Origin: Enoplolaimus lenunculus
Taxonomy: Eukaryota > Nematoda > Enoplea > Enoplida > Thoracostomopsidae
Assembly (NCBI GenBank): GCA_030248215.1
Contig: JASANG010001196.1
Location: forward strand, 24,086 to 88,085
DNA: 64,000 nucleotides
Reading direction: 5' to 3'
The translations under genes were made by a program, and so were the position numbers. Below, piece by piece: positions 57,801-60,469 of this stretch. Numbering within the stretch: the stretch's first letter is position 1; each line of letters starts with the position of its first letter. The notes beneath the pieces were generated by a model. It saw only the letters and a list, made by a program, of their open reading frames with translations. It was not told the origin of the DNA and made no database searches.

Positions 57801-59820
57801 TACGACTAAAAACCTAAGTGAAAATGTAATCTAGAATCTAAACGTACTCTTTTATGGACCCACCAGAAACCTGGACGCCCCGTTGACAAACAAAAGTGTA
57901 TTAGAATCGACAGAAAGTAGTTTAGGTTTAGGCTTAAAAAACTTCTAAACTAGCCAGGAACCAGTTCAATAACCTTGAGGGAATGGCAAAAATTTGTAGG
58001 AGGGACATACGATGCTTTTACGTCACTCACAACTGAAGGTATCTTTTCAAAGAGGCAAAAAATTTTCGCAGGGGCGACGAGTTGAGTTCGCATTTGGGTC
58101 GGGTCCGATATTACCCCCTAAAAGAAGCATTGGCCCCCTTAAACTGATCACTTACCGACAACTTTCAGCCGAACATCAGCAGAATCTGTGCCAAGTTCGT
58201 TGGTGACTGTGACCGTATAGACGCCAGAATCGCCGCGTTCACACTTGTTATTCTTTAACACTGATGAATAATCGCCTGTATCGAATTCAATCCGACCATC
58301 CGCTTTGATCTCGCCGACATCTTTCTGTAATTTCAAAAATATGCAAGTTTTTGTTAAAACTGCAATTTTCAGTTGGACAAAATTTAACAGATCCCAAAAT
58401 CGTCTTACGCTGTCTGCTCGCGTAGTGGTGCCTATGAGTAAAATTTTTAACTTTGTTCAAAATTGTTTCAATTTATCAATACAAAATCTATTCAATTTCG
58501 AGTTAATTAAACTATGCCTTAGAGGACCAGTAAAGCCAAGAGTTTCATTTTCCATAAGACGGACACAAGATAAAGTGGACGATGCATTACCTTGGTCCAT
58601 TTGACGTCAGGCGGTGGACTTGCGGTGTAAGGCACCACAATATTGACTGGATCTCCAGCCATTGCAACCACGTCGCGTACGAGCATACTTAAATCAATGC
58701 GTGGAATACCTACAAAACGACAAAATATTACTGTAGACAAGAGTATGCAAATTAGTATACATCAGTAAAGGTCCGTAGCCAGCTCACCTTGCTAGAAGGG
58801 GCTAAAAAATTTCAGGAGGGGCATTCAAGGGTTTTCAATTTCTTACAAAAAAGGTTGAAAATTTGCTTGGAATCAAAAAATATTCAAGGGGCTGAGTCCA
58901 CGCCATGTCCCCCTTCCCTTGGCTACGGACCTGCATCAGTAACGTTCTGGGTAGAAAAGAATGTACCATTTGCGCGTTGTGGTGTTTACGCCATTTCATC
59001 TATTTGCGGGGGGGCTGGTGTAACTTAACAATCATGCAAACCAACACAAATGACACACAGTATTGCCCCAGGTTGTGCCGTATATTAAATTAGATAATTT
59101 GAACATTATGACATTACCTCATTATTCAGTGCATGTCCGATGACGTACATCAGATGACGTTTGGCCAATCTCAAGCCATTAAAGACAGTATATTGAAAAG
59201 TTGTTAATTAATCCTTTCTCAAATAAATATTTTCTGTTTCATTCCAAACCAAGTCTCGATGAGGGATATGAACTCCGGGCTCCTGATTGGACGGTGCGGT
59301 TTACCATAACCACTCAGCTATTGAAGCTTGCCACACTTTCGCATTAATGTATGCATTATTTCGCGTATGCAGTTTGCGCTGAGTTGCTCATATACTGTAA
59401 ATCCAAGTGAGTTAATTTTAACTCAGAATCAGTTGAATCATTCAATTTGAGTTAGGTCTTTCAGAACTCAGAATTCTGAGTCAATAAAACTCACTCTGAC
59501 CTAAATCATTTAACTTACCCGGAATCAACTGAACTCAGAGTGAGAATGAACTCAACTCAAAGTGAAAGTTAATGTTTTCTGATATTAACTCAAAAAATAA
59601 CCAACTCTGTAGTTGAGTTGATTAATCAACTCATTAGAATTTACAGTGTAAATATACTGTTTTAGGGAAGGCGTTTATACTGACACATCAAAGCAAACAA
59701 CTCACAAGGCGCAGGCCGAGCATAAATCGGCTCTGAGTTTTGGCTGAATGGACCAGGACCAGCAGCATTGACGGCACAAACACGAAATTCGTAACATTTT
59801 TGCGGAATGACATTTGTCAC
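25851..59820 (-). CDS. Twitchin/projectin-like giant muscle kinase, 3' part (36 exons)
   Basis: Splicing 36 minus-strand exons gives about 1,800 codons in one frame. Every junction has GT-AG sites and matching phases, apart from one very small exon near 37150 whose length is uncertain. The domain order is Fn3(partial)-Ig-Fn3-Fn3-Fn3-Ig-Ig-Fn3-Fn3-Ig-Ig-Fn3-linker-kinase-regulatory tail-Ig-Ig-Ser/His-rich end. As I recall it, this order up to the kinase is that of C. elegans twitchin (UNC-22) and insect projectin. These proteins bind myosin in the sarcomere, set stiffness and carry a kinase held off by its C-terminal tail. The Fn3 domains show the PPGPP..P, TLSWTKP..DGGS and YEFRV.A.N..G motifs of thick-filament proteins. 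The gene runs off the window: exon 59706-59820 begins mid-Fn3 and its upstream intron exceeds 4.1 kb. Titin is less likely because only two Ig domains follow the kinase and the order fits twitchin. Family call near certain, symbol not assigned. Confidence 0.93.
26845..27117. mobile_element. MITE with AAGCCCTATTCACACG ends
   Basis: The left end AAGCCCTATTCACACGTGCA and the right end ACGTGTGAATAGGTCTT are inverted copies. Repeated AACTTGCA and GCAACAGCAATTTGCA motifs fill both arms. It lies in the last intron, ending 27 bp from the donor side of exon 27321-27144. Other copies are at 38217-38491, 45151-45428 and (partial) 53647-53725. Confidence 0.8.
27144..29175 (-). CDS. Twitchin-like C-terminal Ig domain 2 (exons 29175-28970, 27321-27144)
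   Basis: The first exon encodes a linker (RPEHDFEPPKPADLK) and the first strands of an I-set Ig (FTFMLRPRFLQTHVSCKLTC, then SGNPVPT). The second encodes IRWLHNNREVDP and the typical DAGRYTCEAKNKHGEADTEC end. The C-W-C Ig core (Cys, Trp, DxGxYxC) is complete. The acceptor of the second exon is AAG rather than CAG or TAG. The intron between the exons holds a transposon-like element at 27644-28593. Confidence 0.9.
27430..27560. repeat. GC-rich dispersed repeat fragment
   Basis: Phrases such as GAATTGCAATTGAGGGGCC and CCCCAAAATATAATTTTCTG also occur near 40690-40755. It is probably a fragment of one dispersed element family, with boundaries unclear. Confidence 0.4.
27644..28593. mobile_element. 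Element with TTTATTGAGCGAAGC inverted ends
   Basis: The left end is TTTATTGAGCGAAGC and the right end GCTTCGCTCAATAAA, a perfect 15-bp inverted repeat. A perfect 14-bp hairpin with a 3-base loop lies at 27657-27687. A GTCCGTCC/GTCTGTCC run follows (27727-27770), then CTGAACCGATTTTGATAAAC. From about 27897 to 28560 a unit of roughly 180 bp (GGGTTTTTGGGTGCGAGGAA; AACCTCCAAAACCGATAA; TAATTTGCATATTAGC) occurs about four times. No coding frame is present. It sits inside a twitchin-like intron. Confidence 0.7.
28640..28950. mobile_element. Degraded CAGGGT-type MITE
   Basis: AACGGAAACAGAAAACGGAT motifs, an ACCGGTTTTTACCCC stretch and an end TATCTGGTTACACTCTG resemble the copy at 50982-51271. Termini are eroded. 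It is intronic, ending 20 bp from the donor of exon 29175-28970. Confidence 0.45.
29999..30526 (-). CDS. Twitchin-like kinase regulatory tail and Ig (exons 30526-30306, 30171-29999)
   Basis: The first exon encodes RISNYSALRKLRPVEY, then YDNFWDRREAYPRF, which I recognise as the autoinhibitory tail and linker of twitchin kinases. In known structures this tail packs into the active site. It runs directly into an I-set Ig (IIRPQPTTVGEGQTANFYCR). The second exon completes that Ig with WYYDNKEIKQS and LDDRGEYSVRAKNSYGTSEE. The expected second Ig cysteine is Val here (YSV). Phases match on both sides. Confidence 0.92.
30660..30795. mobile_element. Degraded GGCCAATGTAAAGAACAGGG-type MITE
   Basis: GGTAAGCCTAAGTGTAAAAATGAGC, shortened here to the recognisable GTAAGCCTAAGTG, is followed by ACTCTAATGCAGATTCGCAG and CGTTCCGTCCCTGATCTTA. 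These match the right half of the family at 55557-55745. It is intronic. Confidence 0.4.
30912..35771 (-). CDS. Twitchin-like protein kinase domain (exons 35771-35675, 35150-34947, 33967-33832, 32967-32768, 32152-32000, 31044-30912)
   Basis: This is a Ser/Thr kinase of the titin/twitchin/MLCK group. In order: YDNYDILEEIGTGAFG (glycine loop, complete GxGxxG); VYAAKF (catalytic Lys); RNEIGIV (helix-C Glu); YEFISGQEIFDRV; VHLDIKPENLMF (catalytic loop, with the HLD form usual in this group); KLVDFSMAARMDPKQ; KVTTGCPDFASPEIA; FYSDMWAVGVLTYYLLSGISPF; ECLEHPWL. Two core motifs depart from the norm: DFG is DFS, and APE is SPE. Lys, Glu and both catalytic Asp and Asn residues remain, so activity is possible but the magnesium loop is altered. 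The kinase-tail boundary falls at the exon end RKRY/DAFPDPN. All six junctions are in phase. Confidence 0.95.
31045..31138. repeat. Tandem repeat of 31-33 bp, 3 copies, abutting a 3' splice site
   Basis: Directly upstream (minus strand) of exon 31044-30912, the acceptor AAATATTTTAG is the edge of a unit repeated three times. On the plus strand the unit begins CTAAAATATTTACTTAAT and continues TTAAGTATTTATT. Each copy therefore carries a copy of the TTTTAG acceptor. Confidence 0.85.
31454..31706. mobile_element. Palindromic MITE, CACTGTAA...TTACAGTG ends, TA target
   Basis: It starts CACTGTAAGTTTCATTGAG and ends CATTGGAATTTACAGTG, flanked by TA on both sides as in Tc1/mariner-type insertions. 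The arms are full of ACTCAGAATGAGTTGAATCA-like inverted phrases. Other copies: 33282-33530, 38917-39137, 55290-55544 and 59394-59647. Confidence 0.85.
31771..31995. mobile_element. MITE with CCCGTATTCTCAAATG ends, touching a donor site
   Basis: The left end is GGCCCATATTCTCAAATGTA. The right end GCTACACCAGTTTGAAATG lies only a few bases from the donor GTAAGT (31999-31994) of exon 32152-32000. It is the same family as 37347-37569. Confidence 0.7.
33022..33182. mobile_element. MITE with GGTTGCGCTATAC ends (unexpanded form)
   Basis: The left end is GGTTGTGCTATACACTTGAC and the right end AAATATAGCGCTATCCTG. The interior carries single or few copies of GTCCGTCGTCATCCGTCACTG-like sequence (GTCCGTCGTCATCCGTCACT). 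That is the seed of the large CCGTCCGTCA array in the related element at 42736-43918. A third copy lies at 44519-44681. Confidence 0.7.
33282..33530. mobile_element. CACTGTAA palindromic MITE
   Basis: It begins CACTGTAAATTCCAGTGAG and ends TTGAAATTTACAGTA, the same family as 31454-31706. It is intronic. Confidence 0.8.
33995..34275. repeat. TAA/ATA microsatellite, about 280 bp
   Basis: A long, nearly uninterrupted AATAAT run with a few AAGGATAATG interruptions and an A-rich break near 34120. It lies about 30 bp upstream of the 3' splice site of exon 33967-33832. The isoleucine/leucine-only frame across it is not a gene. Confidence 0.95.
34276..34930. other. Intron sequence, nothing recognised
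   Basis: This is part of the intron between kinase exons 35150-34947 and 33967-33832. No repeat family is recognised. Confidence 0.4.
35180..35360. repeat. Dispersed repeat with CTGAAGC inverted motifs
   Basis: GCAACTTCCACAATATCATG, GCGTACACCAGGTAACTTT and several AAGCTTCAGT/ACTGAAGCT inverted copies recur at 46178-46290. The full boundaries are unknown. Confidence 0.55.
35675..37156 (-). CDS. Twitchin-like Fn3-to-kinase linker (exons ~37156-37131, 36656-36591, 35771-35675)
   Basis: Three short exons join the last Fn3 to the kinase. The first is only about 26 bp (acceptor TATTTTAG, donor GTAAGT) and encodes a Gly/Arg cluster (GGRRRRGYE). The second, 66 bp, encodes DETGKKIRGRGSAPADNYDM. The third encodes VDHWKHREPEPATIKNHES and the start of the kinase. 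The phase of the second and third agrees with the neighbours. The exact length of the first could not be fixed by eye. Small basic exons at this place are plausible sites for alternative splicing. Confidence 0.75.
35966..36391. mobile_element. MITE with internal minisatellite (unit about 33-36 bp)
   Basis: The outer ends are CATGTAAAGATCAGGGACGG and CTGTTCCGCCTTTGTTCTTT, matching the family at 55557-55745. Between 36039 and 36360 the phrase GGAATATGCTCATTCGTGTG plus CTTAGGCTTTGGCTTA repeats about eight times. The repetitive frames seen on both strands are artefacts. Confidence 0.75.
36767..36902. repeat. TTA/ATT microsatellite
   Basis: A run of TTATTATTA triplets with small interruptions, in the intron between two linker exons. 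Confidence 0.95.
37347..37569. mobile_element. MITE with CCCGTATTCTCAAATG ends
   Basis: The left end is AGCCGTTATTCTCAAATGTG and the right end ACACATTTAAGAATACGGGC. The conserved interior has GAGCAAATCATATGAGAAAA and ATGTGCTTAATTCCGAG. It is intronic. Confidence 0.75.
37840..39437 (-). CDS. Twitchin-like Fn3 domain before the kinase (exons 39437-39272, 37961-37840)
   Basis: The first exon has DRPDPPRFPVVE, ALSWKPPLYDGGSQITTY and IVDKFDLTTKEW, the first half of an Fn3. The second has LTVENLIANHQYQFRVSAEN and IHGVSQPCEPTTPV. The second exon uses an AAG acceptor (AAATTTAAG) that is copied several times in the intron just upstream. Phases 1 in and 1 out match the neighbours. Confidence 0.92.
37962..38160. 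repeat. Tandem repeat carrying copies of an adjacent 3' splice site
   Basis: The plus-strand unit, about 34 bp, contains GAATCTTAAATTTGAAAA. On the minus strand this is TTTCAAATTTAAG/ATTC, the same as the real acceptor and first exon bases of exon 37961-37840. About five diverging copies follow. Confidence 0.8.
38217..38491. mobile_element. MITE with AAGCCCTATTCACACG-type ends
   Basis: The diverged left end is TAGCCCCTTTAGCACATGC and the right end AAAACTTGCACGTGAGAATA. The interior has TGGCTGATGAAAAATACAAA and CAGCTGCAAATTGCACTTGC. It is the same family as 26845-27117. Confidence 0.7.
38917..39137. mobile_element. CACTGTAA palindromic MITE, incomplete
   Basis: It begins CACTGTAAATTCCAACGAG and contains the family's ACTCAGACTGA-type motifs. 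The far end is lost. It is intronic. Confidence 0.7.
39532..39756. mobile_element. Palindromic GAGTCAAATTCGACTC MITE, full copy
   Basis: It runs CACTGCAAAAAATGATGAG ... CTCATCATTTTTTGTAGTG, two near-inverted arms of about 100 bp. It is flanked by TA (GTA before, TAA after), consistent with a Tc1/mariner-type target. The copies at 19873, 23637 and 52291 are less complete. Confidence 0.85.
39757..40016 (+). mobile_element. tRNA-derived SINE, diverged
   Basis: It begins GTAAGCATGTGAGACATGC, directly against the right end of the MITE at 39532-39756. It then has TAGCCGGCAGCATACGGCCG and an eroded tRNA-like body (GGCACAGTGGTACACCG), and ends CTACCTACACTAATCGAC. It is the same family as 18296-18552. 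Confidence 0.6.
40220..40473. mobile_element. CCTAAGC-family MITE
   Basis: The ends are GGCCAATGTTACTTTTAGG and CCGTTAAAGTAACATGGTCC, with a long interior of CCTAAGCCTAAGC runs. The 8-bp flanks (ACTCTGCC and ATTCTGCA) match at 6 of 8. It is intronic. Confidence 0.8.
40802..41943 (-). CDS. Twitchin-like Ig domain (exons 41943-41843, 40991-40802)
   Basis: The first exon reads RPKIFLPARFQDVAKFSKGE, DVVLKIPFKGYP. The second has PTASWSFEGDKVDP, HAILTLRNTDKAASGHYRLV and ENELGSDSC. It is an I-set Ig in which the usual first Cys is Leu-Lys (VLKI) and the DxGxYxC Cys is Val. Such Cys losses are common in intracellular muscle Ig domains. Phases match on both sides. Confidence 0.9.
41052..41452. mobile_element. 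CCCGTATTCTCAAATG MITE interrupted by a nested CCTAAGC MITE
   Basis: The outer ends are GGGCCCATATTCTCAAATAC and CCCGTTTGAGAATACGGGC. A second element (41085-41276, ends GGCCCGTGTTACTTTAAGG and GTAACGTTGGCC) splits it. The break is flanked by ACAACTAC and ACAACTAT, a near-perfect 8-bp target duplication. The order of insertion is therefore clear. It is intronic. Confidence 0.85.
42050..42373. mobile_element. CAGGGT hAT-type MITE, eroded
   Basis: The left end is CAGGGTGCAACCGAAACTG and the right end GGCAACCAGTTGCACCTTG. The flanks ATGCGTAT and AAGAGTAT match only partly. It is intronic. Confidence 0.65.
42537..44434 (-). CDS. Twitchin-like Ig domain (exons 44434-44323, 42709-42537)
   Basis: The first exon has MQPPEFVVPLRSTAGEEGRS, VRLECEVEGNPRPEITW. 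The second has HKGMRELSNTTKYNIFQQ, LVVSDLYGEDADEYSCRAVN and DAGARSSRCDV. The full Cys-Trp-Cys Ig core is present. The split falls in the Trp codon. The 1.6-kb intron between the exons holds two related MITEs, one expanded into a 1-kb minisatellite. Confidence 0.93.
42736..43918. mobile_element. GGTTGCGCTATAC-end MITE swollen by a minisatellite
   Basis: The left end is GATTGCGCTATACTTGTCA and the right end AAAGTATAGCGCAACCCTAA, inverted copies shared with 33022-33182 and 44519-44681. Almost all of the interior is the array at about 42770-43823. The unexpanded relatives are about 160 bp. Confidence 0.8.
42770..43823. repeat. CCGTCCGTCA 10-bp minisatellite with a 20-bp higher-order block
   Basis: About 105 units. 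The outer blocks (about 42785-43155 and 43735-43823) repeat CACCGTCCGT. The middle block (about 43155-43735) repeats a 20-bp composite CGCACGTCCGTCACCGTCCGT, shown here minus its last base as CGCACGTCCGTCACCGTCCG. A poly-C run at 43247-43264 and small variants interrupt it. Since 10 is not a multiple of 3, all three frames cycle and long false frames appear on both strands. Confidence 0.95.
44519..44681. mobile_element. GGTTGCGCTATAC-end MITE, unexpanded
   Basis: The left end is GAGTTGCGCTATACTCGTCA and the right end AAAGTATAGCGCAACCCTA. The interior is not repetitive. It lies in the intron next to its expanded relative. Confidence 0.8.
44908..45744 (-). CDS. Twitchin-like Fn3 domain (exons 45744-45628, 45093-44908)
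   Basis: The first exon has PPDAPGIPDITMVGGDFV, SLQWARPKSDGGGRIQGY. The second has EKREVGTEVWQRCN, NLIEGRQYEFRIYAVNRAG and LSPPSGNSTPVIA. It is a standard thick-filament-type Fn3. Phases match the preceding Fn3 and the following Ig. Confidence 0.93.
45151..45428. mobile_element. MITE with AAGCCCTATTCACACG ends, well preserved
   Basis: AAGCCCTATTCACACGTGCA at the left and TGCACGTGTGAATAGGGCTT at the right are perfect inverted copies over 20 bases, and the match extends further inward. This is the best copy of the family in the window. It is intronic, starting 58 bp upstream of exon 45093-44908. Confidence 0.9.
45760..46380. other. Intron with one dispersed repeat
   Basis: Intron sequence. 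From 46178 to 46290 it holds the ACTTCCACATAACATGCGTA / GGCTTCAGCATCC repeat also seen at 35180-35360. The rest is not recognised. Confidence 0.45.
46394..47250 (-). CDS. Twitchin-like Fn3 domain (exons 47250-47078, 46523-46394)
   Basis: The first exon has GLPGPPEGPLGISDIDESQA, TLKWRPPLDDGGSRVTHYVV and EKNDLSRDEW. The second has LSYTVQGLFDHHEYEFRVSA, ANENGAGPPLVGDGPIVA. It is a standard Fn3 and follows an Ig-Ig pair as expected for this region of twitchin. Confidence 0.93.
47642..48856 (-). CDS. Twitchin-like Ig domain (exons 48856-48705, 47771-47642)
   Basis: The first exon has PPVIEKEPGNQTYNNGDLVR, LKIYFSGSFPMAFKLTLNRQ. The second has MVEFDDHVLLTIMEMHQREA, GHYELTLTNESGQAVCGFNL. It is a divergent I-set Ig: the Trp is replaced (FKL) and the Tyr-x-Cys is Tyr-Glu-Leu. 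The donor is the weaker GTTTGT. Phase 0 between the exons matches. Confidence 0.88.
48298..48571. mobile_element. MITE with ACAAGAGTATG ends
   Basis: The left end is ACAAGAGTATGAAACTGGGT, then CGCGTTGCGTTTTTG. The right end is AAAACGCAACGCCCGATGG, then TAGCACACTCTTGT. Related sequences are at 56005-56589 and 58737-59000. It is intronic. Confidence 0.7.
49150..49300. mobile_element. Degraded CCTAAGC-type MITE fragment
   Basis: CAATAGAGTAAACTTAAGCT and GGGATATGCTTATACTACTG match the family at 35966-36391 in the same orientation. The ends are eroded. It is intronic. Confidence 0.45.
49372..49671. mobile_element. hAT-type MITE, CAGGGCCGGATTAAG ends
   Basis: The left end CAGGGCCGGATTAAGGTGG and the right end CTTTAATCCGACGCTG follow the classic hAT terminal pattern. 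No clean target duplication remains. It ends 30 bp from the donor of exon 49876-49701. Confidence 0.7.
49701..50601 (-). CDS. Twitchin-like Ig domain (exons 50601-50493, 49876-49701)
   Basis: The first exon has SKPEIVRPLGVHSVPLNRHV, TFECEAIGRPTPTARW. The second has LHNGREVPAGNRIRID, MVIREVWDIDAGEYTCEVSN and SYGTDRSVGKVIVQG. It is a complete C-W-C I-set Ig, split in the Trp codon like the Ig at 42537-44434. The donor side of the first exon is followed at once by a 26-bp tandem array. Confidence 0.93.
50260..50488. repeat. 26-bp AT-rich tandem repeat starting at intron position +6
   Basis: The unit is TTTCTAATTAAAAAATTTCA plus CAAATT, in about eight copies. The last copy stops five or six bases before the donor GTGAG of exon 50601-50493. 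Confidence 0.9.
50679..50760. repeat. AT-rich low-complexity run (TAAA, ATAT)
   Basis: AAATAAATAAATAAAC- and ATATATAAATATACATA-like sequence with no unit longer than 4 bp. It is intronic. Confidence 0.8.
50982..51271. mobile_element. CAGGGT hAT-type MITE with exact 8-bp target duplication
   Basis: It starts CAGGGTATAACCGGATATCC and ends TTTACATCCTG. It is flanked by exact TTTATTTG at 50974-50981 and 51272-51279. CCGTTTCCGTTTCCGG motifs occur in both arms. A 19-bp minisatellite starts at its right end. Confidence 0.7.
51261..51646. repeat. 19-bp minisatellite in two blocks, reaching a 5' splice site
   Basis: The unit TTTACATCCTGTTTATTTG is repeated about seven times at 51261-51397 and about three more at 51585-51641, split by a SINE. 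It equals the last 11 bases of the MITE at 50982-51271 plus its 8-bp target duplication. The final copy merges into TTTACCTCCGG, the donor and last exon bases of exon 51845-51648. Confidence 0.9.
51400..51585 (-). mobile_element. tRNA-derived SINE inserted in the minisatellite
   Basis: On the minus strand the tRNA-like head runs GACCGCGTGGTGTAGTGG, TAGCATGCTTGGC, then GAGGTTAGATTCCC and CGTGGTC. The 7-bp acceptor stem can pair fully (one G-U). A and B boxes are clear. It differs from the SINE family at 18296. It could also be a tRNA pseudogene. Confidence 0.6.
51648..52666 (-). CDS. Twitchin-like Fn3 domain (exons 52666-52562, 51845-51648)
   Basis: The first exon has GPPGPPGAPNANSIGRNHV, TLSWTKPYSDGGSRITG. 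The second has YVVERRDAGGMSQWQICN, VPNLIEFKEYDFRIIAVNSA and GHGEPSMHTTLKIHETG. It is the third of three consecutive Fn3 domains. Confidence 0.93.
52291..52502. mobile_element. GAGTCAAATTCGACTC MITE
   Basis: The left end is ACTTCAAAAAAATGTTGTG and the right end GATTCAAAGTTTTTTTGCAG. The core TCAAATTCGACTCCGCCAG is repeated in inverted form. It is intronic. Confidence 0.75.
52690..53290. other. Intron sequence, nothing named
   Basis: Intron between exons 53409-53296 and 52666-52562. A GC-rich patch at 53070-53120 (GGCGCCCCTCGGCCCTG) may be an eroded element end. Otherwise nothing is recognised. Confidence 0.4.
53296..54465 (-). CDS. Twitchin-like Fn3 domain (exons 54465-54277, 53409-53296)
   Basis: The first exon has VPDAPGTPEVVDLDTTWV, KLRWDRPKSDGGSRILGYHV and EFKEPNANKWTMANPYACKD. 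The second has VDGLRSCGEFEFRVIAKNAA, GFSKPSPSTGPINLKPKY. It is the second of three consecutive Fn3 domains. Confidence 0.93.
53647..53725. mobile_element. Left part of an AAGCCCTATTCACACG MITE
   Basis: AAGCCCTATTCACACGTGCT through GAACTTGCATTTTTTCATTA. The right half is missing. Confidence 0.65.
53726..54040. repeat. Dispersed ACTTAAGT-rich repeat
   Basis: It shares ACAAATACATGCCAAATGTC, ACGACAAAATGGTTAAGTAA and TACTAAGTTGCATTT-like phrases with 59958-60165. It is probably another MITE family, with ends not resolved. It is intronic. Confidence 0.55.
54599..54769. mobile_element. hAT-type MITE, CAGGGACGGGGCAG ends
   Basis: The left end is CAGGGACGGGGCAGCCACC and the right end GCCTGCTCCGACACTG. 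The flanks AAAGTGTT and GAAATGTT match at 6 of 8. It is intronic. Confidence 0.6.
54957..55117 (+). mobile_element. tRNA-like SINE (or tRNA pseudogene) with GCGCTTTATAAAT tail
   Basis: The tRNA-like head has TAGTTCAGTGGTTAGAGCGG (A box), a fully pairing D arm, a pairing anticodon arm with a GGT-centred loop, and GGGTTCGATCCC (B box). The T stem and acceptor have mismatches, so it is unlikely to be a working tRNA. The tail ends AAGCGCTTTATAAATAGTTA, a form common in animal SINEs. Confidence 0.55.
55290..55544. mobile_element. CACTGTAA palindromic MITE
   Basis: It begins CACTGTAAATTTCAGTGAG, with the interior TCACTCAGTCTGAGTTAGGA. The right end near 55544 (TTGAATTTATATACAGTA) carries a small insertion. 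It is intronic. Confidence 0.8.
55557..55745. mobile_element. GGCCAATGTAAAGAACAGGG MITE, reference copy
   Basis: The left end is GGCCAATGTAAAGAACAGGG, then CCGGAAC. The right end is GTTCCGGCCGTGTTCTATAC, then ATGGGCC. The inverted repeat spans about 27 bases. It is intronic, next to the MITE at 55290-55544. Confidence 0.8.
55823..57552 (-). CDS. Twitchin-like Fn3 domain (exons 57552-57395, 55970-55823)
   Basis: The first exon has DRPGPPEGPLLVTEVTPDSA, VLTWMSPKDDGGSPVTNYII. The second has VRSTRHEVMDLVEGEKYKFR, IRAENQYGISDPLENDKPIE. It is the first of three consecutive Fn3 domains, following an Ig. The 1.4-kb intron contains a 30-bp minisatellite and MITE-like sequence. Confidence 0.93.
56005..56589. 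mobile_element. ACAAGAGTATG MITE, possibly two copies
   Basis: The left end is ACAAGAGTATGCAACTGGGT. The family's CGCTCGTTGCGTTTTGTCTG follows. A right end is at 56500-56589 (AAAAACGCAATGTACGCTGA; ACCCAGTTGCACCCTCTTGT). Similar right-end sequence near 56260-56285 suggests two overlapping or nested copies. A perfect hairpin lies inside at 56290-56330. Confidence 0.55.
56925..57255. repeat. 30-bp minisatellite, about 11 copies
   Basis: The unit GATTTCTGATTGGTTAATTA plus AAACTGCTTC varies mainly at CTGC/CTTG. It lies in the twitchin-like intron between exons 57552-57395 and 55970-55823. Because 30 is divisible by 3, frames of 126 and 135 codons open on the two strands. Confidence 0.95.
57702..57881. 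mobile_element. CCTAAGC-family MITE, right end truncated
   Basis: It begins GGCCAATGTTACTTTAAAGG and contains AGTAGATTAAGCGTATTCC and ACCCACCAGAAACCTGGACG. The final AAGTAACAT terminus is missing. It is intronic. Confidence 0.75.
58156..58709 (-). CDS. Twitchin-like Ig domain (exons 58709-58591, 58324-58156)
   Basis: The first exon has IPRIDLSMLVRDVVAMAG, VPYTASPPPDVKW. The second has KADGRIEFDTGDYSSVLKNN, CERGDSGVYTVTVTNELGTD. This is the myosin-binding-type Ig linker of thick-filament proteins (RIDLS...D.V..AG.....VPY..SPPP..W). The usual DSGxYxC Cys is Val. Confidence 0.92.
58769..58933. mobile_element. Nested element with AGGTCCGTAGCC ends
   Basis: AGGTCCGTAGCCAGCTCACC at the left and CCCTTGGCTACGGACCTG at the right are inverted. 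It is flanked by CATCAGTAA on both sides (58760-58768 and 58934-58942). It interrupts a degraded copy of the ACAAGAGTATG family (58737 to about 59000). It is intronic. Confidence 0.75.
59394..59647. mobile_element. CACTGTAA palindromic MITE
   Basis: It begins ACTGTAAATCCAAGTGAG and ends CATTAGAATTTACAGTG, flanked by TA. It ends 59 bp from the donor of the exon at 59820-59706. Confidence 0.85.
59706..59820 (-). CDS. Twitchin-like Fn3 domain, C-terminal half (first exon in window)
   Basis: The exon encodes VTNVIPQKCYEFRVCAVNAA, GPGPFSQNSEPIYARPAP. The CYEFRVCAVNAAGPG stretch is the F-G region of an Fn3. It starts in phase 0 after the acceptor TTATTTACAG and ends in phase 1 at GTGAGT. The front half of the domain must lie beyond position 64000. 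Confidence 0.9.
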
Positions 59821-59957
59821 CTGTAAATAAAACAAAAATACAAACAATAACCATATTAGCAACAAACAAAAACCAATACATAAACTATAAAAAGTATAAA
59901 AACGGGAAACAGAACAAAAGGAAACTATAAAAAGTACAAAAACAACGATGTGAGTAA

Positions 59958-60165
59958 TTGCTTAAGTCACCGACTAAAAGTAAATACTTAACTTTTTGAG
60001 CACAAAAACAAATAAATGCCAAATGTGACGAACTATCATAACAACAAAACAATAGTTTTGCTTCATGTTAATGAGGTTTTAAGCGACAAAATGGTTAAGT
60101 AATTATTTGGAACATAAATACTAAGTCGTACGTTTAAGTAGGATTTCAGAAAGCCAACCAGCGCA
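59958..60165. repeat. Dispersed ACTTAAGT-rich repeat, second copy
   Basis: It matches 53726-54040 through ACAAATAAATGCCAAATGTG, GCGACAAAATGGTTAAGTAA and ATACTAAGTCGTACG. It is intronic. Confidence 0.55.
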
Positions 60166-60469
60166 GCGGTGGAACAGCGATTTTCTAGCTTAAAGAAAAC
60201 TTTTTGAGTTTTGAAATTTTACAATTTTTGAAGTTAGTTTAGCAAATATTGCAATATTTCAGATTTTTAAGCTGCGTCTAAGTTGAAATGTTTTCATCCC
60301 TGCATAAACAGGGAATTTTGCTATTGCGTCTGGGAAATCAGAGAAACCAGGGAAAATATAGTTTTCACACTAACGATTCGAAAATACATCGTAAGCTTCA
60401 GTTGAACTGTTTGCATCGCGTAAATTTTCAGTACGACACAGTCAAATTGCATTTTAGTGGCAAAGAATA

